Assembly (NCBI GenBank): GCA_035495555.1
Contig: DATJFQ010000023.1
Span: 1 to 34,058 of the forward strand
Origin: DATJFQ01 sp035495555
GTDB lineage: Bacteria; Acidobacteriota; Vicinamibacteria; Vicinamibacterales; 2-12-FULL-66-21
DNA: 34,058 nt
Direction: 5' to 3'
This document shows positions 24,963 to 34,058 of the stretch, piece by piece (within the stretch, counting starts at the first letter, position 1; every line of letters starts with the position of its first letter). The position numbers were made by a program, and so were the translations under genes. The notes below the pieces were generated by a model. It did no database searches. It was not told the origin of the DNA and saw only the letters and a list, made by a program, of their open reading frames with translations.

Positions 24963-27544
24963 TTATTCGGCGCGCAGCGTCCCTAACGGCTTTCGCCGCA
25001 GCACGTCGTAGCTCGCCGCGACGCCGACGACCGCGACCAGCACGGTCGTCAGCGCCATGCCCACGACCGCGACGAGCGGCTGCGGCCGCCACGGAATGTC
25101 GAGCACGTGACGGCACACGGCCCAACTGAACGCCATCGCGCCGGCGGCCCCGACGAGGCCTGCCAGCAGGCCGAGCGTCGCGTACTCGAACGCGAGCATG
25201 GCGCCAAGCGTTCGCGTGCTGGCGCCGAGCGTACGCAGAATCGCAGCTTCGTAGACGCGCTGGAATTTCGTCATGGCCACCGCGCCAATCAGAATCAGGA
25301 CGCCGCTCCCGAGCGCAATGCCGCCGACGACCGAGATGGCAATCGTAATCGTATGCACGGCTTTCTGGACCGTGACGAGAATCTCGCGGACGTCGATCGC
25401 CGAGACGTTCGGGAACTCCGTCGCGAGATCGCGCTGGAACTGTCCTCGCGGGGTCGGGTCCTGCGGCGCGCGCAGGATGCCGATCCACGTCTGCGGAGCG
25501 TGCGCAAACGGACCGGGACGGAACACGAACATGAATCCGCCGTTCCGCGCGTCCTCCCACTCCACCTTTCTGATGCTGGTCACCCTGGCCGGCAGCACGC
25601 GGCCGAGGACGTCGAACTGCATGACATCGCCGACGTTGACGCGATAGCTGTCGTGGATGTTTTGCTCGACCGACACTTCGATCTCCGGCGCATTCTCGGG
25701 CAGCGGCGAGTGCGGCGGCCAGAACGACCCGCTGGTGACGGTCTCGTTGGGCTCGAGGTGATCGCGATAGGTGATCGTGTACTCGCGTCCCTGATTCCGG
25801 ACGTCGCGGAATCCTGCCGCGCCGGGACTCCGCACGCCGGTCACGCGCGCGCGCAGCACGGGAATGAGCCGCGCGGGTCCCGCATCTGGCGCCTTCCGCG
25901 CGTCCAGAAACGCGCGCATGCGATCGACCTGGTCAGGAAGGATCTCGATCAGGAACATGTCCGCGCCGCTCTCGGAGAGCTGGACGGAGAACTGCCGCAG
26001 CAGGTTTGTCTGCAGCGCGCGCACGCCGATGACGAAGAAACTGCCCAAGCCGACCGCGAGGAGGATGACGCGCGTTTGATTCCCCGGCCGCCCGAGGCTG
26101 AGCACCGCGTGCCGGAGCGAAAACGACTTCGACCGCGCAATCGGCCGGACGGCATAGATGACGCCGGTGCCCGCCAGGTGCAGCACGACAGCGACCGCGG
26201 CAAAGCCGATGACGACAACGGCCCCGACGCGGAGCGAGGCGGCCTGCCAGCTCGCAATGGCGACGAGGCCGGCCCCCATGACGCATGCGGCGAGCGCCTG
26301 CAGTCGATCGACGCGTGACAGGCGGTCGCGCAAGCCGCCCGCGGTCCACCAGGCGCGCGGCGGCGGCGCAGTCGTCAGGCCGCCGCGAATCAACAGCAGC
26401 GGCTTCACCCGCCGTACCTCCAGCAGCGGGACGACCGAAAACAGCAGCGACACGAGAATCCCGATGCTGACGCCCTGGGCGACCGCCGAAGCCGTCAGGC
26501 CGTACGAAGTGACGCCGAGCGCACTTCCAACCGACGGCGGGATCGCCGCGATGCCGGTTCTGGCGAGCAGGACACCGAGTACGCTGCCGGCAATTCCGAG
26601 CAGCAGCACCTGCGCGATGTACGCGGCAAGCACCTGACCCGTCGTCGCGCCGAGGCATTTGAGGATCGCGACGCTCTTGATCTTCTGGCGGACGAACACG
26701 CGCGTGACGCTCCACACGCCGATGCCACCGAGGACGAGGATCACGAACCCGACGAGGCTCAGATGATTCTCGGCCCGCTCCATGTCGTTGCCGATTGCAT
26801 CTTCGGTGGACCGATAAGTGCGCACGCCGATGAACCGGTCGCGGAAGTTCCCGCGGATCGCGTTCGCGAATCCGTCGACCGCCGATGCCGGCATCTTCAG
26901 CAGGATCTCGTAGGTCGCGCGGCTGCCGTACGACAGCAGGCCGCTCGCGCGGAGATCGTCGATGTCGACCAGCACCCGCGAACCCAGACTGAACGAGCCC
27001 GCCCGCCGTCCCGGCTCCTCGGAAATAATCCCGCGGATGGTGTACGCCTGGCCGCCGATGACGATGCGATCGCCGACGCCGATGCCGAGCTGCGCGAGCA
27101 GTTCCGGGCGGACGAGCGCACCGTGGTTCGCGAGGAGGTCGTGCGAGTAGGTCCGCCCGTCCTGGAGCGTGAGCGTGCCGTACAGCGGAAACGCGGCTCC
27201 CACGCCCCGCAGTTCGACCATCTTGGCCGCCGCGGCCCCTTCCCCGCTCTCCGGCCGCGCCATCGTCGGCGTCGAAATCGAATCCACGCGCGCGGTGACC
27301 GGCGCCCCGGCAATCGCGCGCTCGAGGGAGACGCGGAGGTCGTCGGCCATCGGCCGGTTCGTGCTGATCGCCACGTCACCGCCGACGATCGTTCGCGCCT
27401 CGCGCGACAGACCCGTCCGAACGCTTTGAATGATCGATCGCAGCGCGACGATCGCTCCCACGCCGACCGCGACGCAGACGAAGAAGAAGAGCAGACGACG
27501 CCAGGACGCGCGAACCTCGCGTCCGGCCATGAGGATGACGAACC

Positions 27545-27548
<4 letters not shown>
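24963..27548 (-). CDS. YbbP-like ABC transporter permease (FtsX-like domains)
   Basis: The 861-residue membrane protein has two FtsX-type permease modules and about ten membrane segments. The first module has an N-terminal segment (about 18-40, LLFFFVCVAVGVGAIVALRS), a large extracytoplasmic domain, and the FtsX block IGVWSVTRVFVRQKIKSVAILKCLGATTGQVLAAY (about 275-310). The second has VILLAVGLGSFFVIGVRAL, another extracytoplasmic domain, and the C-terminal block FQRVYEAAILRTLGASTRTLGAMLAFEYA, ending PLGTLRAE. This is the layout of the YbbP/DUF214 group. It overlaps the ATPase stop (ATGA). The transported or extracted substrate is not known for the family. Confidence 0.92.
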
Positions 27549-28227
<679 letters not shown>

Positions 28228-28231
<4 letters not shown>

Positions 28232-28935
28232 GAGGCGTCCGCGGCGTCGACCAGCGGTTTGAGCCGCTGCCAGATCGTCCGGGCGACGATCTGCGTCCCG
28301 GCCGTGTTGGGATGGATGCCGTCGGCCTGGTTGAGATCCGCGCGCCCGGCGACGCCGTCGAGCATGAACGGCACGAGCGTTGTCTCATAGCGGCTGGCGA
28401 GATCCCGGTAGACCTGGCGGAACGATCGCGCATATTCGACGCCGTAGTTCGGTGGCGCTTCCATGCCCAGCAGCAGCACGGCGATGTGCTGCTCATGTGC
28501 GCGTTCGATGATCCGGGCGAGGTTCTGCTGCATCTGGGCCACCGGCAGTCCGCGCAAGCCATCGTTCGCGCCGAGCTCGAGGATCAGGATCTTGACGTTC
28601 CCGCTTTGGAGCGTCCAGTCGAGGCGGGCCAGACCTGCGGCGCTCGTGTCGCCGGACACACCGGCGTTCACCACATCGAAGTGGTACCCGCCTCGATCGA
28701 GATCCGCCTGGAGCAGACTCGGGTACGACTGCGACTCCGGAAGACCGAGGCCGGCGGTGAGGCTGTCGCCGAGCGCCACGATCTTCGGCCGCGAGTCCTC
28801 CACCGGCTGAGCCGCGGGTGAAACATCGGTTGCGGCGGTGGCCGCCGTCGTGCCGGCGGGCGCGCGGCGGCATGCCCCAGGCGCGATCGCCAGAGCCGCG
28901 GCAGCGACCAGGGCGGCCGCGCGAAAACATCGCAT
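28228..28935 (-). CDS. TesA-type arylesterase / GDSL lysophospholipase
   Basis: This 235-residue exported SGNH hydrolase has an N-terminal hydrophobic leader (MRCFRAAALVAAAALAIAPGAC). Cys 22 may be lipid-modified, though PGAC is a poor lipobox. Block I is ALGDSLTAGLGLPESQSYP (Ser nucleophile), block II VNAGVSGDTSAAGLARLDW, block III LGANDGLRGLP, and block V DGIHPNTAGTQIVA (Asp and His). This is the full TesA set. TesA cleaves thioesters and lysophospholipids in the periplasm. In E. coli tesA is divergent from ybbAP; here it is first in the same operon, which strengthens the functional link. It is divergent from the 79-aa gene with only 37 bp between starts. Confidence 0.94.
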
Positions 28936-28972
28936 GCTTCATTATAGGAAAGCCCGTTATGATCCAGAGGAG

Positions 28973-29212
28973 ATGGCGCGCGGGTGGGAGTCGAAGAACA
29001 TCGAGTCGCAGCAGGAAGAGGCGCAGCGCCGCCGCCGCACAGGCGCCGCGCTGACGCCCGAAGAGCAGGCCAGACAGGCTCGTCGCCGCTCACTCGAACT
29101 TGCCCGTACCCGGGCCGCAGCCGACCTCGACCGCGCGACCGCGCCGGCCCATCGCAAGATGCTCGAGCAGGCGCTCGAAGCGCTCGACCAGCAGATTAGA
29201 GAACTGCGTTAA
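28973..29212 (+). CDS. Small Arg/Gln-rich coiled-coil protein, unknown
   Basis: The product is 79 residues from ATG 28973, preceded directly by AGAGGAG (closer than ideal). It begins MARGWESKNIESQQEEAQRRR and continues as one long charged helix (ALTPEEQARQARRRSLELARTRAAADLDRA..HRKMLEQALEALDQQIREL). A coiled coil or nucleic-acid-associated protein is plausible; it has no signal or membrane segment. I believe similar MARGWESK proteins occur in acidobacteria, without known role. It may be the first gene before the metallophosphoesterase, from which a repeat block separates it. Confidence 0.78.
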   Translation: MARGWESKNIESQQEEAQRRRRTGAALTPEEQARQARRRSLELARTRAAADLDRATAPAHRKMLEQALEALDQQIRELR

Positions 29213-29306
29213 TTCCCAACTCCCAATTCCCAACTCCCAATTCGAACTCCCAATTCCAGCTGATCAGTTTTGGAGCTGGGATTTGGGCGTTGACAATTGG
29301 GAGTTC
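29211..29306. repeat. CCCAATT / TTGGGAG inverted low-complexity repeat
   Basis: Left arm 29211-29258 (AATTCCCAACTCCCAATTCCC units) and right arm 29272-29306 (GGAGCTGGGATTTGGGCGTTG...ATTGGGAG) form a third hairpin of the family seen at 8383-8505 and 16527-16603. The arm enters the possible upstream start of the next gene (ATG 29307). Confidence 0.75.
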
Positions 29307-29342
29307 ATGTCTGGCCTGCCCTTTGCTGTCCAGCAGAAGCGT

Positions 29343-30131
29343 ATGCCGACCAAGGACGTCGTCCGCATCGCGGCGCTTGGGGATCTCCATTTCGGGAAGA
29401 GCGCTGTGCCCGGTTCCCTTCAGCCGCTCTTCAGTCAGATCTCGGAATCCGCCGACATCCTCGTCCTCACAGGCGACCTCACAGACTACGGTCTTGCGGA
29501 TGAGGCGCGCGCCCTGATCAAAGAACTCGCGGGCATCCGCATTCCGATCGTCGGCGTCCTGGGCAATCACGATTTCGAGAGCAATCAGCAGGACGAGATC
29601 GCGCGCCTCTTTAAAGATGCCGGCGTGGCCATGCTGGACGGCGACACGACCGAGATCCTGGGCGTCGGGTTCGCCGGCGTGAAAGGGTTTGCCGGGGGCT
29701 TCGGGCGCCGGGCGCTCGGACCGTGGGGCGAACAGATTATCAAGCAGTTCGTACGCGAAGCCGTCGATGAAGCGCTCAAGCTCGAATCGGCGCTCGCGCG
29801 CCTGCGCAACGATCGCATCGTCGTGATCCTTCACTATGCGCCGATTCAGGCGACCGTCGAAGGCGAACCGCTCGACATTTATCCGTTTCTGGGCTGCAGC
29901 CGTCTCGAGGATCCCATCACGCGCTTCCCTGTGGCCGCTGTGTTTCACGGACATGCGCATCATGGATGCGCCGAAGGGCGCACGCGCACGAACGTGCCCG
30001 TGTTCAACGTCTCGATGGCGCTGATGCGCGAGACCTTCCCCGAGCGCCCCTTCAGGCTCGTCGAAGTGGGGGCCGCCGCCGCCAACGAGAGGCGCAGCGG
30101 CGCGGATCGCCGCCTGGAGGTACATCAGTGA
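29343..30131 (+). CDS. Calcineurin-like metallophosphoesterase
   Basis: This 262-residue cytoplasmic enzyme has all metal motifs in order: LGDLHFG (D-x-H), LTGDLTDYG (GDxxD), GVLGNHDFES (GNHD), VILHYAPI and FHGHAHHG (GHxH). It should hydrolyse a phosphomonoester or diester with two metal ions; the substrate is unknown. ATG 29343 is used because homology-like sequence starts at KDVVRIAALGD; ATG 29307 is in frame, adds 12 residues (MSGLPFAVQQKR) and borrows its GGGAG from the repeat. The stop overlaps the GTG of the L,D-transpeptidase (GTGA). Confidence 0.9.
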   Translation: MPTKDVVRIAALGDLHFGKSAVPGSLQPLFSQISESADILVLTGDLTDYGLADEARALIKELAGIRIPIVGVLGNHDFESNQQDEIARLFKDAGVAMLDGDTTEILGVGFAGVKGFAGGFGRRALGPWGEQIIKQFVREAVDEALKLESALARLRNDRIVVILHYAPIQATVEGEPLDIYPFLGCSRLEDPITRFPVAAVFHGHAHHGCAEGRTRTNVPVFNVSMALMRETFPERPFRLVEVGAAAANERRSGADRRLEVHQ

Positions 30132-31069
30132 AGGTGTTGACCGTCTGTGCGGCGTTCGCGTTAACCGCGTTTCCGCAGGCGCCGGTGCGTGACGTGTCGA
30201 CGAAGCCGGTGCCGTTGACGGCCCCTGCGAAGAAGGCGCTTCAGCTCCAGGTGATGCTCGATCGCGCCGGCTACTCTCCGGGCGAGATCGACGCCGCGAT
30301 GGGCGCCAATACGAAGGCCGCCCTGGCCGCCTACAAGCAGAACGGAGGGGACGCCAGCGCGTTGCCCGAGGATCCGCTGGTGCCATATCGGATTACTGAC
30401 GATGACGTCGCGGGCCCGTTCACGCCGGACATACCGGACGACCTCGTACAGCAGGCCAACCTGCCCGCGCTCGGCTATCGCGATGTGACGGAACTGCTCG
30501 GGGAGCGATTCCACTGCAGCCCTGCCCTGCTGCGCCTCATCAACCAGCAGGCGCAGTTCACGGCGGGTGAGCAGATCCTCGTCCCCAACGTGCCGACCGA
30601 TTTCGATCCGACGCGACCGCAGCCCAAGGCAGCCGCGCCCGCCAAAAACGGCGCGACCGACGTCACGATCACGGTGACACGCAAGGCGTCTACGCTTGTC
30701 GTCGCGGATCAGAACGGGAAGACGCTGTTTTTTGCGCCGGTCACGACCGGCAGCGAACACGACCCGCTGCCGATCGGCAACTGGAAGGTCACCGGCGTGC
30801 AGCACGACCCCGAGTTCCACTACAACCCGGAGCTCTTCTGGGACGCGGACCCCAACAACTCGAAAGCGACGATCAAACCGGGACCGAACAACCCGGTCGG
30901 GGTCGTCTGGATCGACATCGATCGTCCGCACTACGGACTGCACGGCACGCCGGAGCCCGCTCTCGTCGGAAAGACCACGTCGCACGGGTGCGTGCGGCTC
31001 ACCAACTGGGACGCGCTGATCGTCGCGTCGTTCGCGCGCACGGGCACGCGCGTCGTCTTCGCCGAATGA
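30128..31069 (+). CDS. L,D-transpeptidase (YkuD) with peptidoglycan-binding domain
   Basis: This 313-residue exported enzyme cross-links peptidoglycan or attaches proteins to it. GTG 30128 has GGAGGT six bases upstream. The signal peptide is VKVLTVCAAFALTAFPQAPV. A PG_binding_1-like domain (about 36-75; LQVMLDRAGYSPGEIDAAMG) precedes a LysM-like segment (about 110-160; LGERFHCSPALLRLINQQAQFTAGEQILVPNV). The YkuD domain (about 180-313) carries HYGLHGTPEP...TTSHGCVRLTNWDAL with the catalytic Cys. Its ATGA overlap with the M23 peptidase gene suggests joint wall remodelling. Confidence 0.94.
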   Translation: MKVLTVCAAFALTAFPQAPVRDVSTKPVPLTAPAKKALQLQVMLDRAGYSPGEIDAAMGANTKAALAAYKQNGGDASALPEDPLVPYRITDDDVAGPFTPDIPDDLVQQANLPALGYRDVTELLGERFHCSPALLRLINQQAQFTAGEQILVPNVPTDFDPTRPQPKAAAPAKNGATDVTITVTRKASTLVVADQNGKTLFFAPVTTGSEHDPLPIGNWKVTGVQHDPEFHYNPELFWDADPNNSKATIKPGPNNPVGVVWIDIDRPHYGLHGTPEPALVGKTTSHGCVRLTNWDALIVASFARTGTRVVFAE

Positions 31070-31770
31070 ACCTGCGACACGTCCTCGGGAGCGGCCTTCT
31101 CGGCTTTGTGCTCGGCGCTTTTGCCGTGGCATCGCTGCAGAACGCCGCCGCCGTGCGTCGGGGCAACGCAGCGGTCGAAAAGTCTCCTGTCGCTGGTGCG
31201 AGTGATGGTGCGACCACGCCCGCCGAGTCGCCCGCCGCGACCTCCGGCCACGTGCCCGTTCCGGCGCCATCGCGGTCGACGGTGACAAACGCCGCGCCTC
31301 CTGCCGGAACGCCGTCGCCGGCAGACGCGGAGCGCGAACTCCAAGCGCGCGACCTCCTGATTCCCGTCCAGGGCGTCAACGCGTCACAACTCACCCGGTC
31401 CTTCACCGACGCGCGTACCGGCCACGAACACGACGCGATCGATATCCTGGCGCCGCGCAACACTCCGGTGCTTGCCGTCGAGGATGGGACGATTGCGAAG
31501 CTGTTCGTGAGCAAGCTGGGTGGCAATACGATCTACCAGTTCGACCCGTCGCAGCGCTTCTGCTACTACTACGCCCACCTCGAGCGCTATGCCGATGGCC
31601 TGAAGGAAGGTCAGAGCGTGCGACGGGGCCAGATCATCGGGTACGTCGGCACCTCAGGCAACGCGCCGCCCGAGACGCCGCATCTGCACTTCGCCATTTC
31701 AATCCTCAACCCCGACCACCACTGGTGGGAAGGCACGGCGATCGACCCCTACGACGCGCTCGCGCGCTAG
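31066..31770 (+). CDS. M23-family metallopeptidase (LytM/peptidoglycan endopeptidase)
   Basis: The 234-residue product has an N-terminal membrane anchor or uncleaved signal (about 5-25, HVLGSGLLGFVLGAFAVASLQ) and a Pro/Ala/Thr-rich linker (about 30-95). The M23 domain (about 98-234) has HDAIDI (H and D zinc ligands), YYYAHLERYADGLKEGQSVRRGQ and the HxH ligand in ETPHLHFAI. All three zinc-ligand positions are present, so it should be active on peptide cross-links, unlike degenerate LytM activators. The ATG overlaps the transpeptidase stop. Confidence 0.94.
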   Translation: MNLRHVLGSGLLGFVLGAFAVASLQNAAAVRRGNAAVEKSPVAGASDGATTPAESPAATSGHVPVPAPSRSTVTNAAPPAGTPSPADAERELQARDLLIPVQGVNASQLTRSFTDARTGHEHDAIDILAPRNTPVLAVEDGTIAKLFVSKLGGNTIYQFDPSQRFCYYYAHLERYADGLKEGQSVRRGQIIGYVGTSGNAPPETPHLHFAISILNPDHHWWEGTAIDPYDALAR

Positions 31771-31972
31771 CGCGAGGCGGGAGGCGCGAGGCGCGAGGCG
31801 CGAGACGGGAGGCGGGAGGTGCGAGGCGGGAGGCGGGAGGCGCGAGGCGGGAGGCGCGAGGTGGGAGGTGGGAGGCGGGAGGAGCGCGGCTCCCATCGCC
31901 GCACCAGCGATGGGGGCGAGGACCGGCGCCCTGTCCGAGCCGGGGCCCCATCGCTCACCAGCGATGGGATCA
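31771..31972. repeat. Complex repeat, left copy: GAGGCGGGAGGCGC array plus CCCATCGC hairpins
   Basis: About 110 bases of GAGGCGGGAGGCGCGAG units (31771-31883) run into a unique-looking core. The core has two stem-loops: CCCATCGC/GCGATGGG (31892-31899 and 31907-31914) and CCCATCGCT/AGCGATGGG (31947-31955 and 31960-31968). Bases 31878-31931 are repeated in inverted orientation at 33682-33734 with a single-base difference. There is no convincing gene in 31771-32015. Confidence 0.8.
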
Positions 31973-32015
31973 ACTCTACAGCCCGCGCTCGGAACGACCG
32001 ATAGGTCAGGGCGGC

Positions 32016-32258
32016 ATGATCTGGTTCTTCGAGCGTCAGCACTCGAAGCTGCGATACGAAATCCGGCGGCAGACCGACGGGCACGAGTATGAGCTCGTGA
32101 TCACCGGGCCCGACGGATCGCAGGCGGTCGAACGGTATGCCGATTCGCTGAGCCTCGTCCGGCGCGCACAGGCTCTCGACCAGGCGCTCCGTGCCGAGGG
32201 CTGGCACGTGCCTGTTCCTCCAGGCCGCGCGATCCTGCCGGCGCGCCGCGCCTCCTAG
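32016..32258 (+). CDS. Small soluble protein, unknown
   Basis: The product is 80 residues from ATG 32016 with CAGGG ten bases upstream. MIWFFERQHSKLRYEIRRQ is followed by strand-type sequence (EYELVITGPDGSQAVERYA) and a helix (SLSLVRRAQALDQALRAEGW). The composition is protein-like and unlike the repeats beside it. A beta-beta-alpha small domain is plausible; there is no signal peptide. It converges with the anti-sigma gene, only four bases between stops. I do not recognise a family. Confidence 0.72.
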   Translation: MIWFFERQHSKLRYEIRRQTDGHEYELVITGPDGSQAVERYADSLSLVRRAQALDQALRAEGWHVPVPPGRAILPARRAS

Positions 32259-32262
32259 TCGA

Positions 32263-32943
32263 TCACCGCGACGACAGCGTCATCGCCGCCGTCACCTGCT
32301 GCAGCACGGACAGTTTCTGCTGCTTCAAATCGGTCAGGTGGTTGTTCAGATAGATGTTCGCGGGCTCCTGCCCAAGCGCCTGCCGCGCCTGTTCGATCGC
32401 TCGATCGATCACCGCGACGTTCTGGTCGACAACGCCGATTGTCGACGGATCGAATGACGATCGGCCGTTTTGCAGCGTCTGTTCGAGATCCGCAATCGCC
32501 CTGCTGTACTGCCCATCGGTCATCACGGCGGCCGTCGTGTGAGCGGCTGGCTCTTCGCGGCTGTTGGTCGCGCCGAGCGACGGAATCGATGTTGCGCGTC
32601 CGCCGTGCTGGCCGATCCACACGGCACCGCCCGATACGACCATCAGTGCGAGACTGGCCGCGACGAGTTGGGGCAGCGTGAACGACACTCGCCACGGCGC
32701 ACGCCTCGGCGGCGTATCGAACGCTTGAGGCCTCCCAATCTGTTCCGCGATGCCGTCCCATAGATCCGTCCCGGGAGGACGAGGTGTCGCCGCTGCGGCG
32801 CGTGCTACGACAGTTCGCAGTTCTGCGAGTGTCCTTCTGCAGTCGCCGCATTCGGCGAGGTGCGCGTCAGCCGCGTGACGCTCGCCAGCGGTCAATTCGC
32901 CGTCGATGTACTCCGACAGCCGAGGCGTCCACCTGTCAGTCAT
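32263..32943 (-). CDS. Zinc-finger anti-sigma factor (zf-HC2), membrane protein
   Basis: The 226-residue product has an N-terminal zf-HC2/ZAS domain (about 1-45): YIDGELTAGERHAADAHLAECGDCRRTL, with HLAECGDC as HxxxCxxC. One membrane segment lies at about 91-110 (LPQLVAASLALMVVSGGAVWI). The periplasmic part (about 111-226) is helical with repeated DLEQTL, AVIDRAIEQARQAL and HLTDLKQQKLSVLQQV, a likely coiled-coil sensor. The ATG is six bases after the sigma stop and has GGATGAAAGG upstream, so it is expressed with the sigma factor it should inhibit. Confidence 0.92.
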   Translation of the reverse strand: MTDRWTPRLSEYIDGELTAGERHAADAHLAECGDCRRTLAELRTVVARAAAATPRPPGTDLWDGIAEQIGRPQAFDTPPRRAPWRVSFTLPQLVAASLALMVVSGGAVWIGQHGGRATSIPSLGATNSREEPAAHTTAAVMTDGQYSRAIADLEQTLQNGRSSFDPSTIGVVDQNVAVIDRAIEQARQALGQEPANIYLNNHLTDLKQQKLSVLQQVTAAMTLSSR

Positions 32944-32949
32944 GACCTT

Positions 32950-33507
32950 TCATCCAAGATGCTTCCGAAGCATCATTCGCGCGCGGTGCAGCTGCGCCTT
33001 CGACGTACCCGGCGAGATCCCGAGCAGCGTCCCGATTTCGTGGTGCTTGTAGCCTTCCACGTCGTGCAGCACGAAGATCTCGCGTGCGCCGTCGGGCAGC
33101 TTCTCGAGCGCGGCTTCGAAGTCCATCGGCAGATCGTGCGAGACGCTCGGACCCGACAACGTCGCGAAGACGTCGTCGCCGTCCAGCATCCGCCGGCGGT
33201 TCGTCCGTTCCGATCGGAAGCGTTCGATCACGATGTTGACCGTGAGCCTGTGCAGCCACGTCGTGAAGGACGCATCACCGCGGAAGCTCGCGAGTTTCTG
33301 CCAGACGCGTACGAATACGTCCTGCGTGAGCTCGTCGGCGTCGCGCCCGCCAGTGAGCCGCCGGACGAGGCTGTAGACCCGCGGAAGGTGGGCACGGTAG
33401 AGCGCCTCGAACGCGCGGACGTCCCCCGCGGCGGCCCGTGCCACGTCGGAGCTGGTATCGAGGGGGGGAACGCTCCCCGCCTCAGCGTTCAGCGCGAGCG
33501 CCTCCAA
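32950..33507 (-). CDS. RNA polymerase sigma factor, ECF family
   Basis: This is a 185-residue ECF sigma. Region 2 (about 28-95) shows RAFEALYRAHLPRVYSLVRRL, RDADELTQDVFVRVWQKL and FTTWLHRLTVNIVIERFR. Region 4 (about 128-180) shows ALEKLPDGAREIFVLHDVEGYKHHEIGTLLGISPGTSKAQLHRARMML. The start is TTG 33507, supported by AAGGA six bases upstream; an ATG at 33514 is in another frame and stops at once. With the anti-sigma gene it forms a standard two-gene module, bracketed by inverted copies of a complex repeat. Confidence 0.92.
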   Translation of the reverse strand: MEALALNAEAGSVPPLDTSSDVARAAAGDVRAFEALYRAHLPRVYSLVRRLTGGRDADELTQDVFVRVWQKLASFRGDASFTTWLHRLTVNIVIERFRSERTNRRRMLDGDDVFATLSGPSVSHDLPMDFEAALEKLPDGAREIFVLHDVEGYKHHEIGTLLGISPGTSKAQLHRARMMLRKHLG

Positions 33508-34058
33508 GTGCCATCCTTACATACTGTTGGATGACGAGCGGGGCGGAAAGGTTGGAACGCGAGCCTCTCCCGGCGCCGCGCGCCGATCCGCTTTACGCGC
33601 GATGCGCCCCTGCTCGGACAAGCCACTTCGTGCTCGGCGGCCAGAAAGACATGTCGACGGGCAACCGCTTCCGCGCGAAGCGGGCGCCGGTCCTCGCCCC
33701 ATCGCTGGTGCGGCGATGGGAGCCGCGCTCCTCCCGCCTCCCACTTGGCGCCTCCCGCCTCGCGCCTCACGCCTCGCGCCGATCCGCCTTTTGTGCGATG
33801 GGGCCCCGGCTCGGACAGCTCCGCCTCCGCGCAGGCAGAAACTCCTGCTGCGCTCCGGCGGGATCTCGCCGAAGCCGCTTCCCGGCGGAGGCGGACCCAC
33901 TTCGTGCTCGGCGGCCGGAAAGACATGTCGACGAGGAGCCTCCTCCGCGTGAAGCGGGCGCCCGTCCTCGCCCCCATCGCTGGTCAGGCGATGGGAGCCG
34001 CGCGCTCCCGCGCCTCGCACCTCCCGCCTCGCGCCTCGCGCCTCCCGCCTCGCGCCTC
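33508..34058. repeat. Complex repeat, two right-hand copies (inverted to the left copy); no gene
   Basis: Two direct copies, about 274 bp apart, share TTCGTGCTCGGCGGCC(A/G)GAA followed by AGACATGTCGACG (ending 33659 and 33933), then CCTCGCCCC, the CCCATCGC hairpin (33698-33720; about 33971-33993) and CCTCCCGCCTCGCGC arrays. GCCGATCCGC and GCTCGGACA words also recur. Open frames through these copies read them in different frames, so the repeats are not coding. The last copy runs off the right edge. Confidence 0.8.

Noticed and set aside
28960..29054. Alternative ATG at 28960 for a protein after tesA
   Set aside because: Its frame gives Arg/Ser-rich sequence with no features, while ATG 28973 opens the coherent MARGWESK protein.
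31771..31885. CRISPR array
   Set aside because: Units are 8-14 bases and contiguous, with no unique spacers of constant length, and no cas gene is near.
31767..32207. Possible minus-strand Ser/Arg/Pro repeat protein
   Set aside because: It is only the GAGGCGGGAGGCGC array read through; the plus-strand 80-aa gene explains the rest.
33521..33557. ECF-type promoter (CCAACC...CGTC) before the third sigma gene
   Set aside because: On the minus strand the spacing between the AAC core and CGTC is 14 bases, too short, and the GG of the -35 is missing.
33489..33977. Possible minus-strand protein of 162 residues at the right end
   Set aside because: It translates two copies of the same DNA repeat in different frames (DMSFRPPSTKW versus HVFLAAEHEVA), so the sequence is not conserved as protein.

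Overview
The window is a high-GC bacterial chromosome segment, densely coding, with no rRNA, tRNA, CRISPR array, phage or transposase gene that I can see. The gene set fits a Gram-negative-type cell: TolC/MacAB efflux, FtsEX, periplasmic and lipoprotein-like exports. Several features suggest an acidobacterium of the Vicinamibacteria type: a plant/cyanobacterial-type IspH, many ECF sigma/anti-sigma pairs, GTG/TTG starts, and low-complexity spacers made of short units such as CCCAATTCCC, GAGGCGGGAGGCGC and GATCTTTGC. That placement is an inference from memory of such genomes, not a search result.

Layout. 1-1241 (-): RNase R, cut by the left edge, divergent from an ECF sigma/anti-sigma-like/exported-protein operon (1339-3057, +). 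3137-8337 (-): a small membrane protein, a glycerate 2-kinase, a 93-aa unknown protein, and a tightly coupled gatB-ftsE-ftsX operon. 8527-13840 (-): a signalling block with an NtrC-type regulator, a large sensor kinase with receiver-like domains at both ends, and a second NtrC-type regulator. A pair of 16-bp palindromes and a sigma-54-like promoter lie in front of the kinase. 14063-16525 (+): a second ECF sigma, a zinc-finger anti-sigma and ispH, all overlapping. 16724-23345 (+): a Spy-like periplasmic protein, TolC, MacA, MacB ATPase, MacB permease and a small exported protein, probably one envelope-stress/efflux operon. 23435-24796 (-): folK, an unknown helical protein and a DksA/TraR zinc-finger protein. 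24963-28935 (-): tesA-ybbA-ybbP, each coupled by ATGA. 28973-31770 (+): a 79-aa unknown, a metallophosphoesterase, an L,D-transpeptidase and an M23 peptidase (the last three overlapping). 32016-33507: an 80-aa unknown (+) and a third ECF sigma/anti-sigma pair (-). 33508-34058: repeats only.

Working together, the genes are mostly envelope biology (division-linked FtsEX, peptidoglycan enzymes, efflux, TesA/YbbAP) under heavy extracytoplasmic control: three ECF systems and one sigma-54 two-component cluster in 34 kb. The most notable non-coding signals are the predicted enhancer/sigma-54 promoter at 12372-12497, a complex repeat family whose inverted copies flank the third sigma module, and hairpin-forming low-complexity spacers in many intergenic gaps. 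The most notable coding oddities are a glycerate kinase whose conserved N-terminus has no usual start codon, a MacA with a Gly-rich insert carrying a Spy-like helix, and a kinase whose C-terminal receiver has Glu where the phospho-acceptor Asp belongs.
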